A DNA stretch of 64,000 nt, taken from positions 13,827,985 through 13,891,984 of the forward strand of contig NC_133940.1 of NCBI RefSeq assembly GCF_031877795.1. Direction: 5' to 3'. Made by a program: the position numbers and the translations under genes. Numbering within the stretch: the stretch's first letter is position 1; every line of letters starts with the position of its first letter. The notes under the pieces are model-generated. The model ran no database searches and was not told the DNA's origin. It worked only from the letters and a program-made list of their open reading frames with translations. The stretch comes from Strix aluco (taxonomy: Eukaryota > Chordata > Aves > Strigiformes > Strigidae). Shown here in pieces: positions 47,401 to 56,400 of this stretch.

Positions 47401-50400
47401 AGACTTCTTTTGGAAGAAAGGAATTATGCTTTCATTTATATATTCACACCCCGTTTTCCTCTCTAAATGCTGAGGGTTTATCCAAGTCTGCAAATACAGT
47501 CTGAATTGTACTGGAAACATCAATGATTTTCTGCTTTCCACTCTGCAAAGAGAGAGTGTGTATTTGAGTGCTGTTTACTTCTTATTCTGCTCCAGACAGC
47601 ACTTGCTTTTATCATGCTACCTTTCAAGTCCTATTCCAGTTAGTGTTATTCCTCCTCGTGGGACTGGAGAGATCTCACCTCTGATAGAACTGACTTTGGA
47701 ATTTTTTTTAAATTCTGAAACTAAATCTTTAGTCACCTACTGGTCTACAGTGGGTGTGAAATGCGGTCCTGTGCATGACACAATATGCAGGTTACAAGAG
47801 ATCCTCTCTATGTGTGTGTGTATAATCCATTAAAAAATCTAGGGGTGTGGTGAGTGCTGTGTGACTTCTTTGCCTCTTATATGGAGCATGCTTTGCTTTG
47901 GAATCCCTTCAGGAAGAAGGGCCGGTCTCTGTGTCACCTCAAGATGGAGTGGCTTCCTACGACTATCCCCCAAAGGTAGTATCTAGTACTTTATTGTGTG
48001 GAGAGGTGACCGCTCTGCTGGATTAGTGTTGGTTTGTGGGCTCCCTCTACCTGCCCCTTAGAGCATCTTGTAGCAAAGAATACAATTCCCTATAAATACA
48101 AGCAAAACAGAAGAGTGAGAAGATGCCTTGCAGGTGTCTGCAACTAACCTGGTATTTTCAAGCCAATTTTTAGAGAACTGGGATAGTTAGCTACCTTACA
48201 GCTAGGACTTCCAAAATGCATTTATGTGAAGTGAGAACTGTTGAACTATATGATGTTTCCATAGTCTTTGTCAAAGCCAGTTGTAGAGGCAGTCTGCTGA
48301 ATACTCTGACTCTTTTCCAGGTGATGGTGAATTCTGCAGCAATCTCAACTTCAACAGGTGTTTATGCTGCTCCAGCTACAGGTTTCTCCTCAAATTCTGC
48401 TGTCTCCACTCCAGCCAGTGTCACAACAGCAGTTCCCCCACAAACAGCAGTTCAGCCAGTCATAGTATCTCCCCTTTCTATAGGGAGGCCAGGTAGAGTG
48501 TACATACTATGGCTATGGACTTGGATATCTGAGTTCTCAGTTACATCTTCCCCTCCCATTTTTTTTTTCCCCTACCTCTCCAAGACAAATGCTAAAAGAT
48601 CAGGGAGGGGGGAAGTATTACTTGTTTTGGCTTAAAATGATGTAATAGTAGTTGTAACTTCACTGCTGGCTTCTTTCTTTCATGTTTTGAAGGAAACAGT
48701 TGCCCCTGAGTTTGCATGGGAATTGGTAAAGGTGTCAAGGAGGAGAATGCAAAGCCACCTTTACCCATCAGTGGTGTTTTGCTAGAAGGTGCTTTTTAGA
48801 AGGCAGAAGTTCATGATGGCTCCCTTCTCCCCCTGTTTCCAACCATTAATTTTCCTCTTGAGTTGAGCTGTTGGTCCTGAGGCTTTACTATCCCTTCCAA
48901 AAGAGTAACTGGCTGTGGTGGTTCAGGATCCACACAAATGTCCGATTCATTTCTTGTGGCACTTGGTTAGCTCCTGTGCTTAGTTATTTCTGTGCAAGGA
49001 GATTAAATTTATGATTTGTCACGTGGTGCGCTTACCACCTGAAATGCTGATTCTACTTTGTTCTTGTGAAAAGCCTGTTAAGAAAATTTTTTTTTTCCCT
49101 CATTATTAAGAGGACTTCTCATATCTCTTGTAATTCTTCATTTAGTATCCAGCAAAACCTTCACCTTTGGTTCTGCTCAATTCTGCCTCCCTTCTCCATT
49201 TTTTTCCACTCAGCACAGTTCTCTAAGCTGTCTACTCACTGATGCCATTACAAATAACCTGCTGGTGTGTTAGAGATGTGGGCCACCTAATGAATATTTA
49301 ACAGTAGTCTGTCCAAAATATTTTTGTTCTGACGTGTCTAGAACCTTCCCCTACTTCTGTGGGCTTATTGTCACACTTCTGATCAGTTAGGTGATTAGTC
49401 TGTTCCCTGTTGTTCTAGGACAGACAGTTCTGTAAGGAGAGTCGGGCCTGCCTTCTAGTATGGAGAAATGATTGAAAAAGACATTTTTAACTGGAATATG
49501 AAGATTGCAGATAGATATACAGTTAAGGCTTGTATGATTGGAACCTTCCCATCTGGTTTCAGAATTTCTTTTGGACTTCCTTTAAAGTGATGTCTAAAGA
49601 ACTTTGTTAAAGCTTGTATTTAGGGGCACTGAGATGACAGAGCAGTACATGCTTAATTGCGTAACTTAGCATTTTGCTCATGTTACATGCCGTTGCAAAT
49701 TTGACTTGACTTCTGTTTCCTTCTAATTGTAGCAGTGTCTTCAGTGCCATTCCCAATTTATTCAGCTCCTCTTCCTCCAGTCAGTGAGGTGGGAGAAGCT
49801 GGTGCTGTTCTTCCACCTTATTCTTCTGATCCCAGTGGCAGTGATCTGCCTCGAGGTAATGACGGTATTTTGTGCTTTTAACTACTGCTGCTCTTTGGCA
49901 CACTTCTGACTTGTGTACTTCATGGAAACCTAACAGAATACCTATAGTGAGAAGAAGTGGCTCTTTGCAGCTTGCAGCAAGTGAAAAATAATACTATAGA
50001 TGCTTATGCTAAAAATGTTTTAATTCCCAGTTTTAAATAGCAAGTTCATATCTGACTCAAACGTGTGATTACTGCAGCTTTAGCATCCTAAAGAAATTAA
50101 TACTAAGGGAGAGGGTGCTTGGCCTGTATCGTGTTGGTTCTTGGTGGAAAATAATTTTTCTGATAACTTATTAAAAACAAATCTGTGTGTTTATAAAGCT
50201 GTGCTGTTGCACAGTTCAGTGGGATATTGTGTTTTCCTGTGGGGCTCCAAGATGTCATTTTGTGGTATCCTAAACTGGGAATAAAGTATAGGGTCATTTT
50301 GTTCTTTAGGCACATGGCCTTTTTGTGTACTGTCATCAATTATGACAGTGTTTAAGGTCCATTTTAGCTATTAAGCAACAAGCGTGCAAAGACCAACATA

Positions 50401-53400
50401 GTACCTGCTAGCAGAGCAGCTCAGAAAGGGCTTTTGGCTTTATCAGCTGAATGTGGACTTTATTTTGAAAGTGGTAATCTTTAGTCAACTTGTTCTTACA
50501 ATGTAAGAATATTGGCATACTATGCAAGGCTGCATCAGACAGCCAACTTTGGTAAGCAGTGCAACAGGCATATACATATTTGATTTTTTTTGTTTGTTTG
50601 TTACTAATTTATCCCCTAATTCTGTCATGTTTATGGCTGACAAGGCATTAAATAGAGTCTGTAATTCACAGAGCTCTGTTTAATAACCCAAAGATCAAGC
50701 TGTCTGCTGTCCTTATCGCAAGCTAAGTGCCTCTCAGCTACAGGAATTACAGTACTGCTTGCTGTTATGCTATGTAACTTGTTTTTCTCCAGGTAGGGAA
50801 TGCTGTGAGGCCCAAGCATGCCACTGTTGCATCACTGCACACATTTCAAGAGGCAGATAAAACTACTCTGTGATGCAGTGTCTTGTCTTACCAGCTAAGG
50901 ATTGTTGGTTGTGTGTAGTTTTGGACAGCTGTAGAAAATGCTCTACCCTGTGCATGTCCTCTTGCTCAGTCTTTGACAGTACGTTGGCTCAAACTACACT
51001 AAGGGTTAAAAACTTAGAAGGGCTGTAAAAGAATACTTGGTTATTCAGCCTGCTTGTCCTCTTGATAGCAAGATTCAGCTTGTCCTAATGTGTAGTGTTC
51101 AGACTGGAGCAGAAATGCTCTGGGTATGAGTTAGAGGTCAGTTATGGTTACCTGTGTTGTCAGTGCATCATGTACAACAGTTTCAGGTATTTCTGCCTTC
51201 TCTGGCAGGGGGCATGGGGAGAAGCTATTTTTGGCAGCGGTGAGGCCAAGCTAGAGGTAAGCTGTAGCCTACTCTGAAGAGCAGCAGTGTGAAACTGGCT
51301 GACTGTTCACATTTCTGTTCAAGTGGTGGGTATATCTCTGCATGTTGGTTGAGGTACATAGGCTTTTTAAATATCCCCCCATACACAGGATACGTTGCAA
51401 GTCTGTGAATCATAGCCTACTAATAGGCATCTGTAGATACAGCAGATGACATGATTTTTGTCAGACTTGCTACCTTTAGTACAAGTTCCTGAATCTCCTG
51501 TGTTCTCTGTTGGTGGAGAGAGTAGCTTTTCATTCAGGGGCAAGCAAAGGAAAGAACTGGCTGCCTATATGTAGGGTCTGTGAAATGCAAGTGTTCCTTC
51601 TTGTACTGTTTTGAAAAGTTTAGTTTCACTATAACTGTCTGACTTGATCTCCCCACCGAAAAAATCCTTGTAACTGACTATTTCAGGTATGTGGCAGTTG
51701 TAGCTCTTCTTGCATCAGAATGTAAAGCTTCTGGCTTTTATTCCAAAATCTATTAATTGAAGATGGAGCATAAAATACTTTAGTCATGCAAATTGTTTTC
51801 ATGCTTGATTCAATGTATTGCCATCTAAACTAGCTCCATTGTCCCTGTGTGGGACTTTCTCAATGTACTAACCCTAGAGAGCTCATTTCAGATAAGAGAG
51901 AGTGTGCAACTCTTGCTACCTACAGTTCAGGTAGCTATATCTGATAGGTTGAGAACAACTTTGAGCTGAAATGCTATGGATTCTTTCAGCTGCATTTCCT
52001 ATGTAACATGCTTGTCTTGTCAGAAGTTGATCTGGAAAAAGGCAGTTTCCAAAACACTATGGTGTGGCTGCTCAAAGGCCTCCTGCTTTCACAGGTACTG
52101 CTGATGTGCTCTGCAGAAACTCTGCCCTCTTGCAGGTGCTCTTAATTCCTGGTTTTGTTAATCTTGGCTATTATCCTGTTTTCCACTTCCCTGCTGCAGT
52201 AGTAGCACTCTAGATGATACTGTGCACACATCGGAGATGATGGTTTTCAGCTTTAGTCGAATACCCTTAACTGAGGCTTTCAGCACTTGGGAGAATTGGA
52301 TGTTAAGTGTACTGGCAAGAATCTGGAGTGGATGTGGATTAATAACCTCTTCAGATCCTGTCTGTAGCTCCTCAGCTGAGTCACTCCACTTAAGATTGGC
52401 CATGTCCTTCTTAGCATAGACTCTAGAAATTATTTTAAAGGATTTTAAGGTTGGTAGTTAATAAGGAATTGCATGTAGCATTTATGGTGTCACACTGCTG
52501 TAGTATATATGGCCTTTAAGTTAAGAAATCTAGAAGCTTTGGAGTAGTGCAGGGTGAAGTGTGTGGGTATACTTGACCTAGAGTTCTGTACACTTTGCCT
52601 GGTATTTGGATTGGGAGTGTGACTTGTCAACAGACTGAAGTCCTGGACTTGAAAGGAAAACCTGCCATGTGCCTTGGTATTACTTAATACATCTGCATTT
52701 GTTCCAATTTTCAGAGTCTCTTGGATCTTTTTTTGATGGAGCTTAGGGCTTGTGGAACATGTTTATTTCAATGGTGACCTTAGGTGTCCTACCATTGCCT
52801 GCTCCCTTGTATTTGAAGGAGCTGTTGGTAAAAGACCACTTGATATTACTGTGTTCCAGAGACTGCAGTAGTGTTCAGGATTGACTAGAGCTTCCCATCA
52901 GCACAGTGAAAATTTTATCATGATTTTTGTCCTGATGCATTGTAAGATGAGACTTTTATGAGTAGTCAACATGGTCTTTATATTTTTCACTTTTTTTGGC
53001 TTAGCTGTTGCTTCATAAGATAGCCATGTTTTACCAAAGATTGACTTGATTTCTAGGCATCTCAAGAGAGGAATATAAACAAGAACTGGTCTCCTACTGT
53101 ACTGGCTTCTGTTCCAGCATTCCAGACATCAGTTATTTCCAGCATCAGTTTGTCACTTCAGTCTCCCAGCTCTTCCTTTGTGCTGTTATCACTGCTGCTA
53201 TGAAGCAGCTGTTACATTCAGCTCTTATGCTTGTTTTGCATAGATTTGCATAAACAATTGAAGAACAAAATCAGATTTAAAAGGGGAAAAAAAAAACCTT
53301 GTTCCAAATGCAGATGCAGTTTCAGCTAGATACTAAAAAGTTGGCATTTCTGCGAGTCTTTGGGTTATTTTTAATATTTTACTGACTGTGGTCAATGTCA

Positions 53401-56400
53401 CAGACAAATCACCAGCGCTTTTGGGAGTAAGCTTACAGCTGTTAGATGTAAGGAAGGATCTGTGTGCGCTTCCTAAAATAGCTGCATGGATTGTTGCCCT
53501 CATCAAATATGCTGAACAGTGAAAGAGTTGAGGATAGGCAAGAGCAACAGAGAAACAAATCGTTGTGCATTTCAAGACTGGGGTTTGCATTTCTGACACT
53601 GTGCCTATCTGCAACAAAATATAACACGCAGTACCATAGGCAGTCAGGGCTGGGAACGTGTGTGTGTGTGAAAGATGGGTGGACAGGGAAACAATGTGAA
53701 GGGGAGGCCCTGGCTTACGGGGAAGTGGGTTTGTGGTATGTATGGTAATGCTGGAGGTGGTGTAAGTTGGAGCCCATAGTGGCTCACTGCTTTTGAGTTG
53801 TCCTCCTGCTTTTCCTTTCAGCTCCCAGCAGTACTAAAGCAGAGTCTGTGTGTGTGCATGCATACGCAAACTTACTGCTGTGGAATAGGTGACTTGCTCT
53901 TCCTGAGCCTTTAAAACAAATCTGTAGTTGAATCTGAGAAATCAACAGCTTTTCTCATGCACAGTTCCAGAACTGCACCATAAGATTAAAAATGCGCTCT
54001 CTTTCTTTTAAAGGTTTAAAATGGCTTCAGTTGTTTTGGACAGCTGGAAATGCGTTTCCAAGTTCAAACCCCTGTTGTTCTTGGGGAACAGTTTCAAAGT
54101 TCCTCCCCACATCTGGGACTGATTCTCATGTATTTGCCTGGGGGCAAATTATTCAGTACATGAAAGACAGAAGTAAAAGACTACTTTGAAAGAAAGCAGG
54201 GAACTGAGTACCCTTGTGAGGAAGAGGAAGGAATATTCCTTACTGCTCTCCCTCTCCATTTTCTGACTTGATAGAACAATTGGGGGGAACCCACAAAGTT
54301 AGGTCAGAAGGTGTTAGGATTGCTGCATACTTTGTCCCCATTGACATGTCTCTGTGGTCATTGCTCAACAAAGTTCTGAAGATGGAGATAGTGACAGAGC
54401 CAGACTTAACACCAGGCAGAGGCGGTGTGAAGCTGGAGTCTCTATGGAGCTGGCCCCTTGTCTCCCATGCCAGCCCAGTATGGGTATTTGCAATATGTGT
54501 GCGAAGTGTGTATATAATATGTGTACGTTGGGGTGAACTCATACACCAGCGACAGAAGGCTGCTCCTGCCTGGCTGTGTGCTTCCAAACGCTTTCTCATT
54601 TCTGTAGTGAGCAAGGGAGGGAGTGCTGTTTTTTAGTGGTCAGCTTAATTTAGGGGATCATAATCAAATTCTTACTTGATAAAATACTTTTTCCTCTAAA
54701 CACTCAGCCTTACTGGGAAGCCAGAATTGCTTAAGGCCTAGTTGTCTAGATAGTGAAGACTTGTAACTACACTGACAATTATCACTTGAGTAATAAAGAT
54801 GAATAAACCAAAATTACAGCCGGTATAATTGTTGAAGTTTGATAATAAGTTGGTCAGACAAATGCTCTGCTACTGAACAAATATCTAACAGGATTAACTT
54901 AAAAAGCTGAACTAGCTTTAACAGCTATTTCTATTCAAGATATATTCTTTACCCTTCAAGCTTTAAAGAAAAAGCAGTGCTAAAATACTCTTACTCATTA
55001 AGTAAGAGTAACTGAAAAGGAAAGAACTGAAAAGGAAATGCTCTTAATGTGTGTAAATTTCTTTTGCTTCTCAGTTTATAGTTTTTTGCTCTTTAATGTC
55101 ATATCCTTTAATTTCAGATACAAAAGTCTTGCGGTATTATTTTAATCTGGGATTGCAAGTAAGTGCTTTTAAAATGAGTAAACTGCCTGTAAAAACTGCT
55201 GTTTTTCTTGACAAATGTACTGATGTATTTAAGACTTCTGAGTGTGCTAAATGCACATCCAGTGCACTTGACTATTAATATGTATAGGCTTGCTTGGTGG
55301 AGGTGAAAGTACAGCTCAGGAAGTGAAGTTCTAACTCAAAATGTGATGCACACTAGTATGTCTGTTTAGTTGTTTGAGTTGTGGTGGTGGTGGTGTTTTG
55401 CTTTTGTTTTTGAGGAGTATGGTGGATAAATATTGTTCTTTCTGTGAAGGTAAAGGGAGGCACCTGTGCCATTCTTAAGAAAGTTTGTACTTAGACAAGA
55501 CATCAAAGACCATTTAGAGATGTGTAGCTTGAGGCTTCTAGGACTTTGTACAGCTGTGTTCAGACTGGTTAGCACCATTTTTCTGTGTTGTGGGAACTCT
55601 TGCTCTGCTGGAGAGTTGTCTCTGCACCAGCAGTCATACGCGCTGTCAGTACTGCTGCTCAGGGAAGTGCAAGAAGTCATGTCAGCTTCTTCAACTGAAG
55701 AAATAGGAGAAATCTCTTTGAATATACCGAAGTTGATAAGCGGGAATCTTCTTTCTCTGTGAACATTTCTGACACAACAGCAACGTGGAACTGAGGTGGC
55801 TATTGCTGCAGGTATTGCAGTATCTTTTCTGGTAGGCTTATATTGGGGTGTCTTTGGTGTGTGTGTGTGTAGTATCACAAGGGGCTAGAAAAGAAAAAAT
55901 GCACTTCTTCCTGACTTTAGATCTGAAACCACTAGTGATATGGAGGAGGGATGGAGAGTATGTGGTTGTACACATGACCTTGTGTTTTTTCCTTTTCTCA
56001 AAGTATTATCATCAGAGCTATTGGCCTTCCATGGTTTATGTACAGCCGGTGCTGCCACCATCACCTGTGGAAGTTTATCCAGCATATGCTGAGCCAGCTC
56101 CTGTCCTAGATCAGTCAGTACCTCAGCTCTACACTGATGCTGGGCGAACTGAAGTCCACCAGGTTCCCTTGGAAACACCTGCAAATGGTTAGTATTGGAG
56201 TATAAGACCACATACACAACTAATGAGAAGTGAGGGAATAGGTTTTCAGAGCACGACTGCTCCATAGGAGCTGCTTGCCTGCAGCTTTGCTATCCTGTAG
56301 GAAGTGTGAGGGTGGGAGGACATCAAGTAAGCCTTGCTAAGAGGTTATCACTGGTTCCACTGCCGTCTGTGATACTACTTAAAGTATGGCAGAGTTGCCA

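Noticed and set aside
52158-52403. 81-aa minus-strand frame spanning the edge of repeat copy B
   Set aside because: Half lies in unique intron and half in the repeat, with no domain; probably chance.
54240-54636. Overlapping ~120-aa frames on both strands
   Set aside because: Mutually antisense frames in an intron, with no family signal.
55366-55878. 170-aa minus-strand open frame in an ALG13 intron
   Set aside because: Low-complexity ends (His/Asn run from a GTG/GTT microsatellite) and no recognisable domain.
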